From: Planctomycetota bacterium
Lineage (GTDB): Bacteria > Planctomycetota > Phycisphaerae > Sedimentisphaerales > Anaerobacaceae
DNA length: 64,000 nucleotides
Direction: 5' to 3'
NCBI GenBank assembly: GCA_019456145.1
Contig: VRUL01000007.1
Coordinates: 124,001 to 188,000, forward strand
Shown here: positions 28,115 to 37,674 of the stretch, piece after piece
Numbering within the stretch: the stretch's first letter is position 1
How the letters are laid out: each line of letters begins with the position of its first letter
Notes under the pieces: generated by a model
What the model was told of the DNA's origin: nothing
The model's input: only the letters and a program-made list of their open reading frames with translations
Databases searched by the model: none
Position numbers and translations under genes: made by a program

Positions 28115-29434
28115 ATGAAAATCCTGCTTGTAAATCCGCCGATCTACGATTTTGCCGCGTACGATTTCTGGCTTAAACCGTATGGACTTTTGAGTGTCGC
28201 GGGATATCTGCGCGGCAGCGCTGATTTTAAGCTTTTCGATTATCTTGATCGGCTGCATCCTTTCGCTGCTCAACAAACCGGGCTCGAATCAGACAGGTGG
28301 GGACGGGGACGGCTCTACTGCGAAAAGGTTCCGAATCCAGCGTGTCTTAAGGATATACCAAGATACTTCAGGCGGTTTGGTCTACCGAGAGAATTATTCA
28401 TAGATTTTCTTACTGCCTGGCAATCCTGTGACTTTGTTCTTATTCAAACCATGATGACCTATTGGTATCCCGGTGTGCGGGAGGTGATTGAGGACATCCG
28501 CAATGCTTGGCCTAACGCGAAAATCATATTAGGCGGTAATTATGTAACACTCTGCGGCAAACACGCACAAAGATTAGGCGCCGATCTTATCGTCTCGGGA
28601 ACAAATCTTGATCCTCTCTGGCAATATTTGGGAATTGCCCCAGACTTAAACCAGCCGACCTTTTGGCAGACTTACGAGAAACTAAAGACCGGTGTCCTGA
28701 AGCTAAGCGATGGCTGTCCCTTTAACTGCACTTACTGCTCCGTGCCGAAGGTCTACAGCAAATTCAAAGCAAGGCCGCTTGAACGCTCTTTTACCGAGTT
28801 AGAGTTGTTGTGTCGGCTTGGAGTTGAGAATATTGCTTTCTACGATGATGCTTTGCTCTTCGAGCCTGAAAAACTATTGATACCGTTTTTGAATGGTGTC
28901 TTACAAAGAGATATAAAAGTGAACTTTCACACCCCAAATGCTCTTAACGCCCGCTTTATTACAAAAGACTTAGCAAAGCTTATGGTGCGGGCCGGGTTTA
29001 AGACTTTCTATCTTGGTTTTGAAAGCGCTTCGGCAAAGTGGCAGCAGCAGACCGGCTCGAAGGTCTTTTCCGATGAACTTGCCCAGGCTTGTCAATACCT
29101 TATCGCCGCAGGCGCTGAGAGACAAAACATTACCGCTTATCAAATACTCGGCCATCCTAAAACCGATATTCAGCAGCTCGAAGCTTCGATGCGCTTTGTT
29201 AACAGCCTGGGTATTCGCGGAATGTTAGCGTATTTCTCGCCAATTCCAGGAACTGTCGATGGCGGGTTTTGCCATAAATGGGTGGATATGGACGAGCCGT
29301 TGTTCCATAACAAAACCGCATTTCCGATTATCATGCTTGGCTTCGATGAAATAAGCCGCCTAAAAGACCTGCAGCGAAAACTCAATCTCCATCTGCCAGC
29401 CGGCAAATCCAATATGACCAGCAGACACCTATGA
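28115..29434 (+). CDS. B12-binding-domain radical SAM protein
   Basis: A 439-residue iron-sulfur enzyme. The N-terminal half resembles a cobalamin-binding domain (MKILLVNPP at 1-9; FVLIQTMMTYWYPG; KIILGGNYVT), but no DXHXXG B12 ligand motif is evident. The radical SAM cluster motif CPFNCTYC has Cys201, 205 and 208. A GFESAS segment and a TPNALNAR segment follow, typical of this family. It lacks the SPASM cysteines of anaerobic sulfatase maturases, so it is not a convincing anSME despite following two sulfatase genes. The reaction is unknown. No good ribosome site precedes ATG 28115. The gap from the second sulfatase is 74 bases. Confidence 0.8.
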   Translation: MKILLVNPPIYDFAAYDFWLKPYGLLSVAGYLRGSADFKLFDYLDRLHPFAAQQTGLESDRWGRGRLYCEKVPNPACLKDIPRYFRRFGLPRELFIDFLTAWQSCDFVLIQTMMTYWYPGVREVIEDIRNAWPNAKIILGGNYVTLCGKHAQRLGADLIVSGTNLDPLWQYLGIAPDLNQPTFWQTYEKLKTGVLKLSDGCPFNCTYCSVPKVYSKFKARPLERSFTELELLCRLGVENIAFYDDALLFEPEKLLIPFLNGVLQRDIKVNFHTPNALNARFITKDLAKLMVRAGFKTFYLGFESASAKWQQQTGSKVFSDELAQACQYLIAAGAERQNITAYQILGHPKTDIQQLEASMRFVNSLGIRGMLAYFSPIPGTVDGGFCHKWVDMDEPLFHNKTAFPIIMLGFDEISRLKDLQRKLNLHLPAGKSNMTSRHL

Positions 29435-29515
29435 AGAGCTCAAAGTCAAATATTAAAATCCCTGGCCAGAATTATTTTTGAGGCATCCTGTTAAGACATA
29501 TCAGCCAAGCTTCAT
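29431..29515 (+). repeat. R3 dispersed intergenic repeat, copy 1
   Basis: Matches 58920-58998 across about 80 bases: ATGAAGAkCTCAAAG at the start, then TTTTTGAGGCATCCT and GACATATCAGCCAA at the end. It starts on the last codons of the radical SAM gene. Here the short frame (16 codons) is closed early by TGA. Confidence 0.6.
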
Positions 29516-29606
29516 AGTTTATCTGAACAGCTTTTCGGCTTCGCGGTTCCGTGATAAAGGTAACGCAGCGGCACAGGGATGTTTCTATCGTTTAGGAAGG
29601 ACGAGG

Positions 29607-31133
29607 TTACGGCGGGTAGAACTGTCCCACTGGAATGATTTGCCGAGTTGTGGAAACGCTCTGCCAGAACAGCCGGGCTCGGAAATCTTTTGTAGATTCA
29701 TAAGTGCCCTTGTGGTGCTCAATGCGAATCGGATACTTTTTGCCTGCAATAAGATTGCCCACAGAAGCCGGCGCGGTTTGCGGCATGTCCCACGCATCAA
29801 TGACCAGCTTGCCGTCGAACCAGACACGACCGCCGTCATTCACCTCGAAAATGAGGGTGTACGGTTCAGAATGAGTGGGTTGAAGGTATCCCGTCCAGCG
29901 GCAGCTATAATTATCGCCGTTATTATCGCCCACATTCCCAATCAGAAATCGACCCTGCCAGCCCCGACGCTGAAAATCGATCTGCTCGGTAACTTGGGAT
30001 ACCACCGGCGGCCCCTGGATACTCTCACCATCCCAGTACTCACCCAACAGGCCGGCGCCGCTTCCTATCTGCCTGTCCACCCGGATGTTCAGTTCCTTTG
30101 AATGGGTTTGCCCTGTATCATCAGAGACAGTTAACACAACTTTGTAGCTGCCTTCCACTATATAAGTGTGAGAAACAGTCGGGCCGGAGCTTTTCTGACC
30201 ATCGCCGAAGTCCCACTGATACCGCAATGCATTACCCTCCGGATCAGAACTCTTGCTGCCATCGAACTCGGCTGTCATGCTCTGCCAACCGCGAGCATAT
30301 TCGAATCGCGACCGAGGGTGTTGGTTGCCCTTCTGCTCAAACGTACCGATGTATTCTGTGGAAATCACCAGAGCATCCAGATAGTTATGCTGAGTCCGGT
30401 GACTGCCGCCGTGAAAGTAAGGCCCCAGCATCCAATGGTTGAACCGGATGTCGGCGTGCTTCTCGTCCACCATCGGCAGCGCCAGGATTTCGCTGACCAG
30501 CTTGCCGTTCACCCATAATCTAAGTTGACCGTTGGCTTGGCCCGGCTCGGCGAGTTTGCTGTAGTACTCGACACAATGCCACAGGTCAGGCTTAACAAGA
30601 TCTGCCCGGCTTACATTGTAAGGCAACCGGTTAGCCATGCCGCCATACTTCCTCAGCACCTGGCTATACCCACCGTACCCCCACTTTTGCCGCGCCGTGG
30701 CCCCGCGCACGAAGGTCTCGCCCGTCTTCCAAAAGTCCAGATAGATACTCAGGTCCGTATCGGTCGGCGCTCCGTAGGATCCGGCAAACACAATCGAGTC
30801 ATGGGGGCCATAACCTTTTGGCCACTCCCAATCTGCAGGAAACAGCCGGTAATAGCGGCAATAGACTTCGCGCACTTCCTTGGGAAACCGAATATGCATC
30901 CAGCCGCCCGTGTCGCCCTGAGCATAGCGAATCTTGAGACATTTTCGACCGGAGATCGGTTTCACCTCCGGCGTTCCCGCAATCGAAAGACTGCGATCCA
31001 CGCCCCATTTAGCGATGTCGGTCCAACCGCGCGCACTGAGCAACCTATCCTCAAAATCTTCCTCAACCAGAACCCTCCCCTGCGACAGCTCGGTAAGACA
31101 GAAAAGAACGAATATGAGAGAAATGTATTTCAT
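29607..31133 (-). CDS. Secreted PL-like jelly-roll protein with PKD and PA14 domains
   Basis: A 508-residue exported protein with a signal peptide (1-20). An N-terminal polysaccharide-lyase-14-like beta jelly roll spans about 25-265 (YCRYYRLFPADW, LWHCVEYYSKL, YLDALVIST). A PKD domain follows (about 275-355, YQWDFGDGQKSSG, SHTY), then a PA14 domain (about 365-505, GLLGEYWDG, VWFDGKLVIDAW). The first domain is homologous to the C-terminal half of the CE15 protein at 33366. It probably binds or cleaves uronic-acid-containing polysaccharide, but no catalytic residue can be fixed from sequence alone. ATG 31133 (MKYISL) is preferred over GTG 31145. It is the last gene of the CE15 cluster, 154 bases after the BNR gene. 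Confidence 0.75.
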   Translation of the reverse strand: MKYISLIFVLFCLTELSQGRVLVEEDFEDRLLSARGWTDIAKWGVDRSLSIAGTPEVKPISGRKCLKIRYAQGDTGGWMHIRFPKEVREVYCRYYRLFPADWEWPKGYGPHDSIVFAGSYGAPTDTDLSIYLDFWKTGETFVRGATARQKWGYGGYSQVLRKYGGMANRLPYNVSRADLVKPDLWHCVEYYSKLAEPGQANGQLRLWVNGKLVSEILALPMVDEKHADIRFNHWMLGPYFHGGSHRTQHNYLDALVISTEYIGTFEQKGNQHPRSRFEYARGWQSMTAEFDGSKSSDPEGNALRYQWDFGDGQKSSGPTVSHTYIVEGSYKVVLTVSDDTGQTHSKELNIRVDRQIGSGAGLLGEYWDGESIQGPPVVSQVTEQIDFQRRGWQGRFLIGNVGDNNGDNYSCRWTGYLQPTHSEPYTLIFEVNDGGRVWFDGKLVIDAWDMPQTAPASVGNLIAGKKYPIRIEHHKGTYESTKDFRARLFWQSVSTTRQIIPVGQFYPP

Positions 31134-31287
31134 GTATCTTACCACAGTTATTTGCTAATCCGGGATTCCTACTATAACATTGCATATCCTTGCGTAGCTA
31201 CCCCGGCGCGACAAGACTTAGAGACTCTTAGCCTCATTTCTGATACGGTATCAAGTCCGTCGAAAATTCAAATAGAACTCTTGTCAC

Positions 31288-33369
31288 TTATTTGTCTTTG
31301 CGCATAGTCAGAGGTACTGGAACCTTCAAGAGTTTAACCATCCCCTCATCGTAGTCACTCCAGACCAATGGGATGAAATTCTCGGGGGCATAGGGCGGAA
31401 CGGAGAAGCCCGCAAACGATCTATACTCATCAATAGTAAGTTCAGGCGTGAGATCCACGGGTTCCTCCCACCGGCCGTTCGGGGAACGCTGGTAGCAGCG
31501 AAGAATTGTCCGGCGCTGCCAGCGAACACCTTTCCATCTACGGTTCACTTTCCCAGAGGTGAAAAGCGTTACGACATCCCCCGCCAAAGAGAGCATACCT
31601 CCATCTTCGATGGGGATGGATTCGTTGTGCCAGGACTTGCCGTCCCAGTGCAATACTGTGTTAAGGCCTGTGGCGGTAAAGAATATTTCTTGATCGGCTT
31701 TAGTGACTGCCGACATTGTTGCCCGGTAGGCACCATCCATATCGTCAAGTGTAACCGGTGAGACCTCTGCCGGGGCCGACCAGTCTGAACCGTCATAGAC
31801 CGACCACATAACGCCACACTTACGTTTGTGCCGCCAGAAGCAGGCGACATGTTCCTTATAAGGGCAGACCACGGTCTCGGGATAGCCATAGGTTCCATCG
31901 GACCACTCGGCCGATTGCGAACCGGGAAGTGCCGCCCCCTTTCCCCAGGGAATCCACGTTCGGCCATCGTCGTCGGAGAACTTTACATGTACATCTATGG
32001 CGTGTTCACGTCCGACCTGGCCCCAAGCGGCCCAGAGGCGTCCTTTGAAAGGACCGCTGCGAAGGCGTACCACCGATGCGTTGGAGCCGCAGTGCCGGAT
32101 GTCAGAATCCAGAATATCAGGAAACCGTGCTTCCCAGCCTTTGCCGGTAAAGGTGTATTTGGTCAGGTGCTGTCTCGGATTAGGATTGCCAAGCCCAGCG
32201 CAGCCCGGCCCGCTTGATACGGCAATTCCATCGCCTGTTACATCAACGGCACAGCCCCGTGCGGTGCCGTGGTCGAGGTTGCGTGCCGTGGGATCGGCAA
32301 GCTGCTTCCAACTGCGGCCGCCATCGTCAGTGAAGACGGCCCTGGCTTCGTCCTTAGCCTCGGGGTTGGTTTTATCCCTGGCATTATAGGCTACGAAGAT
32401 GTGCTTTTTGTCATAAGCGGAGACCCATCCGAAGGGAACGATAGAGCCGCGGGCCACTACAATAGGTTTCGTGAGCCTCATGGCGGCCCGGTCGGGCTTT
32501 ACTGTTGAGGGGATACTCGGCACCTCAGGTTGTTTTGGCCTAACGATGGCCACGGCCATTGGACTGCTATCCCGAAGAATTTTCTTAGCAGCAGGGACAC
32601 CCTGTTTGACTATCCTGATGTTGTCTATCCGCACGGTGGTTCGAACAGAAGATTTGGCCATGAGCCAGAAATTTGTGATTTTGGTCAAGTCAAGTTCTCG
32701 AATCCGCGAAGCTTCTTTCAGGTCAAGCTCGACTGTTACCCACTTGTTTTCAGGTATCTCGTAAGTCCTCATTACGGGTGGTTCCAGGAGATTGTCTTCG
32801 AGGGCCAGCCACAGTTTAACCGGGCCAGCGTCACAGTGAAGATCCACCCAGAGCAGGTCGTAGCCGGAGAAGTCCCTAAGATCCGGCCTGGCCTTGACCA
32901 GCCATTGGAAACTCGTCATCAAGGGCCGTGCCTCAACAAGCCCCCTGCGAACATTAGGATAGAAGTAGGAGAGATATTCGGTCCGGCGGTAGGTTGCTGT
33001 TTGTTTTTCAGTATTGACCGGCGCAACAGTTGTGACAAGGGCAAGCTCACCTTCGGTGTGCGCTCCCGGCCGACAGTGCCATGTCCAGGCGCGGTTGGTT
33101 TCCCCGGGCCACTCAAACCGTGCCGCAAAATCGAATCCTTCGGGTTGCTCCAGCAGATAAAACCAGCTCTGGCGTCCCGGCTTCTCCTCCCGCGAAATAT
33201 GTGCGCCACGGCTAAGCTCCGCCTCCTCGAAACCTAATATCAGCTTTTGAGCCTGGTTTGAAGGAGCTGACATTGCACATGGTGCGTAAAAGAGGAATAT
33301 GCCGACCTGGATGAACAGAATGAGTATTACTGGCCATTTTTTGGGAATTCCTGTCATCTTATGTTTCAT
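31288..33369 (-). CDS. Secreted BNR/sialidase-like protein with N-terminal carbohydrate-binding-like domain
   Basis: A 693-residue exported protein with a signal peptide (1-34). A beta-sandwich of CBM type spans about 40-260 (LLWVDLHCDAGPVKLWLALEDN, RIDNIRIVKQG). A beta-propeller spans about 300-690, with Asp-box/BNR motifs such as FTDDGGRSWKQL (about 350-361) and FSDDDGRTWIPW (about 468-479). It looks like an exo-glycosidase or sugar-recognition propeller of the sialidase superfamily, but the arginine triad could not be located with certainty. ATGA overlaps the stop of the CE15 gene (33366-33369), showing tight translational coupling and a shared task. Confidence 0.75.
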   Translation of the reverse strand: MKHKMTGIPKKWPVILILFIQVGIFLFYAPCAMSAPSNQAQKLILGFEEAELSRGAHISREEKPGRQSWFYLLEQPEGFDFAARFEWPGETNRAWTWHCRPGAHTEGELALVTTVAPVNTEKQTATYRRTEYLSYFYPNVRRGLVEARPLMTSFQWLVKARPDLRDFSGYDLLWVDLHCDAGPVKLWLALEDNLLEPPVMRTYEIPENKWVTVELDLKEASRIRELDLTKITNFWLMAKSSVRTTVRIDNIRIVKQGVPAAKKILRDSSPMAVAIVRPKQPEVPSIPSTVKPDRAAMRLTKPIVVARGSIVPFGWVSAYDKKHIFVAYNARDKTNPEAKDEARAVFTDDGGRSWKQLADPTARNLDHGTARGCAVDVTGDGIAVSSGPGCAGLGNPNPRQHLTKYTFTGKGWEARFPDILDSDIRHCGSNASVVRLRSGPFKGRLWAAWGQVGREHAIDVHVKFSDDDGRTWIPWGKGAALPGSQSAEWSDGTYGYPETVVCPYKEHVACFWRHKRKCGVMWSVYDGSDWSAPAEVSPVTLDDMDGAYRATMSAVTKADQEIFFTATGLNTVLHWDGKSWHNESIPIEDGGMLSLAGDVVTLFTSGKVNRRWKGVRWQRRTILRCYQRSPNGRWEEPVDLTPELTIDEYRSFAGFSVPPYAPENFIPLVWSDYDEGMVKLLKVPVPLTMRKDK

Positions 33370-35480
33370 TGAATCGGTCCAATGTAGTCACGGGCTATAA
33401 CCACGTTGTCGATGTACAAGTGGTGATCGCTTTTGGCAACCCAACTGCCGCCTAAGTAGAGGTTCAGCCAGACCGCCTCAATCCTGAGTGTATCAACATC
33501 GCGCATACGAACGTCTGTTTTTTCAAAGGCCGGCTGCCCATCCACCCAGCCTCGTAGAATACCATCATTTTTGCCCGGTGTATTCATCTTTACGTACTGT
33601 TCGATACAGTACCAGCGATTATTTTCCAGATAGCCCCTTTTTTCCTGGTCCCATGTCCAATTGGACCCGTAACGTCCCTTCATGTCCGCATGGTAACAGT
33701 AATAGCCAACAGGCGTTTTCCCATCGGTCTGTCTTTTGAACAGACCACGGGCTGACCATCCGTTACGTCCGTTGGACGGACGGCCACCCCAACCAGCCCG
33801 ACCATAAGTCCCGGAGATACCGGGCAGTTTGCCTCCTCCTGCCGGATTCCAGTCGTCGGCAAACCTCAGGTAGTATCGGAAGTAAATCTCTTGTGGTTCG
33901 CTACCTATCTGATCTTTGAAACGGTACGTGATGCTTGCGCCGTAATGGTCGCCGCGGTCAACCTTAATTCGCATTGCCTTGCCTGCCAGCGGCTCGAACT
34001 TCCGCGCAGAATCGGATGAGATTACTTCGACGCGTTCGGGTTTGCTGCGCATGCCGAATTGCTTGAACCAATTGTCCGACTCGAAATCGCAGGAGAAAAC
34101 GATGTCCTTTCTATCGCGCGAAGATTGTTTGGTTCCTTTGAGGTGGATGTCGGCAAAGTCCATATATCGCTGCCAGTCGTATTCGGTCAGGCCATGTCCG
34201 CCGGTGCGAATATGATAGCCGATTCTACCCTTTTGGATGGGATTATTAAGAGCAGGCATTTTCTCGACCTCAAGACCCTTAAGCCCCAGAAGTTTATAAA
34301 CCGGTTCGGCATTTTTGCAGGCAAGAAACTCACCCCGCGGGTCTGCCCAGAGGTCCTCATCGGCACTGGCCACATACACCGGCCGAGGTGCCATCAATGC
34401 AATGAGCATGTGCTGATCAACGGGCAGGCGGTCTTCTTTGCCGTTGTACTTTTTGAAATTATCGCAGAACCAATGGGGAAAACCTGTGTTAATCCGCTTG
34501 ACGGTTTTGCCGAAGCGTCTGAGCGATAATGCCGCGCCTCCACAGCCGGAGTTGTTGGAAATCACAAATGCGAATCGCTCATCGCGTACCCCGGCCCAAA
34601 GCGCAGTCTTGCCAAGGCGCGAGTGTCCCAGCACGGCAACCCGGCTTTCATCTATCTGTTCATCGCTCTCGAAGTAGTCCATTGCACGGCCCAGTCCCCA
34701 GGCCCACGCACAGATAGAACCCCATGCATCCGGCGCACGTTTGCCGTCGACGAGCTTGTCAAAGACAGGATGTACCCCGTTTTTGAAATTGTCGTGGTAG
34801 TCAGGATCAATGTCCCCATAGTAGATAGTCGCCAGACCGTAGCCGCGTGAAAGAATCTTCTCAACCGGAAACCGCGAATAACCACTTCCACGCGACTGCT
34901 CCGTTGCCTCACGGCCACTCCGCATCCAGCGTGTTGACAGCTTGATGGCAGGATCAGGATGGATTGTATGGTTGCCGCCAAAATTCAAGACAACGAAAGT
35001 CGGTACGGGCCCTTTGGCAGCGCTGGGCAGATAGATAAGGATATCCATACTCGGCCCATCTTCTTTGCCTGTAAGGTTCACAGTTACCTGCTTACGAATA
35101 GCCAGACCGTTCAGGGCTTTGTGCTCCTGGTCAAAAACCTTGAAAGTCATTCCTTTAGGCCGGCCCACCGGCGCCCTGCCGTAAACATGTTTGCGGAAAA
35201 GCTCAAGAATCTCGGGCCTGCGTTTCGTTCGCCACATCTCGGGGTTTGTAACCTTCATCCCGTCAGCCATGATGAGCGGCTGTGGTAAAGTATAATCCGG
35301 GACCTTTTCCTCGTGGTAGATATTCTCCTTTTGACGCTTTGCGGCAGCGTCGGATAATTTGCGCCTGGCCTGCCAGCTTTTTCCCTCTTTTACAGCCGAA
35401 ACCTGTGCACGAGCTTGAATACAAACAACGACGGAAACCATCAAAACAAACAACCTGAAGGATACATTATTTTTGCGCAT
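33366..35480 (-). CDS. CE15 glucuronoyl esterase fused to a PL-like jelly-roll domain
   Basis: A 704-residue exported enzyme with a signal peptide (1-25). An alpha/beta-hydrolase of the CE15 glucuronoyl esterase family follows (about 50-450): nucleophile Ser287 in GHSRLGKTAL, acid candidate in ADEDLWADPRGEF (about 373-385), His429 in GGHGLTEYDW. A polysaccharide-lyase-like jelly roll spans about 460-704 (YFRYYLRFADDW, WYCIEQYVKM, YIDNVVIARDYIG), homologous to residues 25-265 of the 29607 gene product. CE15 enzymes cleave ester bonds between glucuronic acid of xylan and lignin alcohols. ATG 35480 has AAAGGAGGT only 4-8 bases upstream; the longer frame to 35576 is rejected. Confidence 0.88.
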   Translation of the reverse strand: MRKNNVSFRLFVLMVSVVVCIQARAQVSAVKEGKSWQARRKLSDAAAKRQKENIYHEEKVPDYTLPQPLIMADGMKVTNPEMWRTKRRPEILELFRKHVYGRAPVGRPKGMTFKVFDQEHKALNGLAIRKQVTVNLTGKEDGPSMDILIYLPSAAKGPVPTFVVLNFGGNHTIHPDPAIKLSTRWMRSGREATEQSRGSGYSRFPVEKILSRGYGLATIYYGDIDPDYHDNFKNGVHPVFDKLVDGKRAPDAWGSICAWAWGLGRAMDYFESDEQIDESRVAVLGHSRLGKTALWAGVRDERFAFVISNNSGCGGAALSLRRFGKTVKRINTGFPHWFCDNFKKYNGKEDRLPVDQHMLIALMAPRPVYVASADEDLWADPRGEFLACKNAEPVYKLLGLKGLEVEKMPALNNPIQKGRIGYHIRTGGHGLTEYDWQRYMDFADIHLKGTKQSSRDRKDIVFSCDFESDNWFKQFGMRSKPERVEVISSDSARKFEPLAGKAMRIKVDRGDHYGASITYRFKDQIGSEPQEIYFRYYLRFADDWNPAGGGKLPGISGTYGRAGWGGRPSNGRNGWSARGLFKRQTDGKTPVGYYCYHADMKGRYGSNWTWDQEKRGYLENNRWYCIEQYVKMNTPGKNDGILRGWVDGQPAFEKTDVRMRDVDTLRIEAVWLNLYLGGSWVAKSDHHLYIDNVVIARDYIGPIQ

Positions 35481-35914
35481 CAAAGACCTCCTTTCCCGGT
35501 CGACAACAAGCTTTGCCCGTTTACGGCAGATCGCCTCAGCCGCACAATACTGCAGCAACCGAGATACTTTTGCCATTCGCAGACTGACAAGTACACATCA
35601 TCAACCTTTTCTAACGTTTTGGCAAGGTTTTTTAGCGGATTAACCTTTCTACCTTTCTAATCCAAGGCCATGCTTTCAGGTCTTAAATGACCTTGTCTGC
35701 CTGCTCAACGCGAGCAAAAGATATCAAAAAGACCTCCCTTGCCCGTCTTTATGTGCCTTCACGTTAGGTTTGAACACCAGAAGTGATTAACACTCCGTAT
35801 GAATATGTAATTTGCTCTCTTGGCTCACTTTGGTAAAAAAATCGAACGACCGACCATCTGTAAAAGGAAGCAGGAGGACTAAGAACAAATCGAGTTTCTG
35901 AAAGGGCTGCGCTT
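35481..35914. other. Gene-free upstream region of the CE15 operon
   Basis: 434 bases without a supportable gene. It holds the strong ribosome site of the CE15 gene (around 35485-35493) and a second AGACCTCCC stretch at 35730-35738 that looks like a duplicated ribosome-site segment not followed by a start codon. I see no clear promoter. Confidence 0.4.
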
Positions 35915-36285
35915 TTATAGACCCTGCTGATCCAAAGGAATACCTTGCAGCACCAACCGGTCAAAGCGATAAGGTGATTCACCAACTGCCCACGCCATTG
36001 CCCGCAACAGAATGATCCGAAAATGGGCGTCGTTGAACGTGAACAGGTTGTGTCCCGAAGGGAACCGAAAACCCGTCCCTTTTCGATCTTTCTGGTCCAA
36101 AACAGCGGCTATGACTTGCCGTCAAGCTGGTCCGGTGTCGGCGGCCGCTTCAATGCGCCGGGGGGAGGGGCCTGTGATGTTGCAAGCACGGTGATCTCGT
36201 TGACGTCTCCCTACAGGTGCCAGTAAAACTCATTGACCAGCTCGACCGATTCGGGAAAACCTATAAATTGGGATTCTATATTTGA
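35915..36285 (-). pseudogene. Decayed ThuA-like domain gene (C-terminal half)
   Basis: Translating the minus strand gives a broken copy of the C-terminal 120 residues of the ThuA-like protein at 44114. The upstream part reads GFPESVELVNEFYWHL, then a TAG stop at the equivalent of Arg in EFYWHLRGD. Then come PDQLDGKS, a second TAG, and LFWTRKIEKGRVF, all in one frame. A frameshift leads to GHNLFTFNDAHFRIILLRAM in another frame, ending at 35915. Two in-frame stops and a frameshift make it clearly non-functional. It lies directly downstream of the efflux operon, while the intact copy lies upstream. Confidence 0.75.
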
Positions 36286-36345
36286 CTACATATTCGGGAC
36301 ATCTGCACGTTTTGATACTGCTTCTGCACTTCTATTCCGTATAGA

Positions 36346-37674
36346 CTATTCGTGACGGAGTGCTTCTATCGGGTCCATGTACGCGGCTTGGCGAGCAGGA
36401 TAGATTCCGAATACAATCCCCACGCTGAGGGAAATGATCAATGACAAAACAACCGACCAGGGAGCGATGCGCGGTTCGAGCGTGTAAACAATCGGCGGCA
36501 ACAGGTCCGTCGACATCATCGTCACTACTGACCGCAAGCCTCGAAACAACGGACCACACAAAAGGCCGAACAGGACTCCCAGCAGACCGCCGCTGGCCGT
36601 CAGCACAACCGTCTCGGTGAGAAACTGTTGGATAATGTGCTGCCGTGTTGCGCCGAGGGCCCGACGAATGCCGATCTCGCGAGTCCGCTCGGTCACCGTG
36701 GCGAGCATGATATTCATGATGCCGATCCCGCCAACCAGTAGTGAGATGCCGGCGATGACCACCAGCAGAACATTGAACATGGCCCGGGTTCTTTCGGCCT
36801 GGCGCAGTAACTCTTTGGGCACAACAACGGCGTAGTCTTGCTTCTCATGATACTTTTTCAGCAGCGTTTCAATGATCGTGGCCGTCTCGTCGACGTCGTC
36901 GATGTTATCGACACTCACAGTAATCTGGCTCAGCTCGACCGTTTCACCGATGAAGTCCATACCCTGGCCGCCGCCAACACGCTTCATGACGAGATCACCA
37001 ACGCGCTGGCGGAGCGTTTTGAGCGGTATGTATGCATCCATGTTGTAATCCCTGGCATCGAAACTGCCGCCAATCGCGGCCGAAGCCATACGCGGCTTGG
37101 TTTGACCGATCACCACATAGAATTCGCTTCCCACCCAAATCGTCCGGCCAATTGGGTCCTCGAAAGGAAAGAGTCGCTTTGCCGCGTCGTGGGCCAGTAC
37201 AACGACCTTCTTACCGCGGTCGCGCGGAGTAAGCCATCGACCTCGCGCAATCTCCAGTCGATTCAGTTCCAGGTGCTCCTCGACGCATCCGACGAGTTTG
37301 GCGTCGGCAGTCCGGTTTCCCAGGCGCAGTTCGAAACGAAGCTCACGCATCGGAACCGCGCGGCGAATGCTCGGAATGTTCTCGACGATTCGACGGTAGT
37401 CGTCTCTGAGCAGACCATAAATCTTGATACGGCTGCTGGCGTCCTGTCCGTCGCTGGCGGAATTCGGCTGCTTGGTCCGAATGATGATGTTCGTCGCGCC
37501 GAGTTCTTTGATCTGCTGCTGTGCCTGGTAGCTGACACCTTCTCCCATCGCCACCAGCCAGATTACCGTCGTGGTGCCGATGAAGATGCCCAATGCAGCC
37601 AGAGCGGCGCGCATCTTCTGCACCAGCAGGCTATTCAAGCTCAGTCGAACGGTTTGGAGAAAGGAGCTTTTCAT
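36346..37674 (-). CDS. MacB/FtsX-type ABC transporter permease without ATPase domain
   Basis: A 442-residue inner-membrane protein. An N-terminal helix (about 20-42) is followed by a MacB-like periplasmic core domain (about 45-290). Three C-terminal FtsX-type helices follow (about 300-430), with the conserved EIGIRRALGATR loop after helix 2 and PARQAAYMDPIEALRHE at the end. It should work with an ATPase as a MacB-type mechanotransmission exporter, but no ATP-binding gene is nearby. Its ATGA start overlaps the stop of the second adaptor gene (37671-37674), so it is the last gene of the TolC-HlyD-HlyD-permease operon. Confidence 0.88.
   Translation of the reverse strand: MKSSFLQTVRLSLNSLLVQKMRAALAALGIFIGTTTVIWLVAMGEGVSYQAQQQIKELGATNIIIRTKQPNSASDGQDASSRIKIYGLLRDDYRRIVENIPSIRRAVPMRELRFELRLGNRTADAKLVGCVEEHLELNRLEIARGRWLTPRDRGKKVVVLAHDAAKRLFPFEDPIGRTIWVGSEFYVVIGQTKPRMASAAIGGSFDARDYNMDAYIPLKTLRQRVGDLVMKRVGGGQGMDFIGETVELSQITVSVDNIDDVDETATIIETLLKKYHEKQDYAVVVPKELLRQAERTRAMFNVLLVVIAGISLLVGGIGIMNIMLATVTERTREIGIRRALGATRQHIIQQFLTETVVLTASGGLLGVLFGLLCGPLFRGLRSVVTMMSTDLLPPIVYTLEPRIAPWSVVLSLIISLSVGIVFGIYPARQAAYMDPIEALRHE

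Noticed and set aside
28115..29434. Calling the radical SAM protein an anaerobic sulfatase maturase
   Set aside because: It lacks the additional Cys clusters of anSME and has an N-terminal cobalamin-type domain instead.
35764..35985. 73-codon minus-strand frame overlapping the ThuA remnant
   Set aside because: It is out of frame with the recognisable ThuA homology and contains no other motif.
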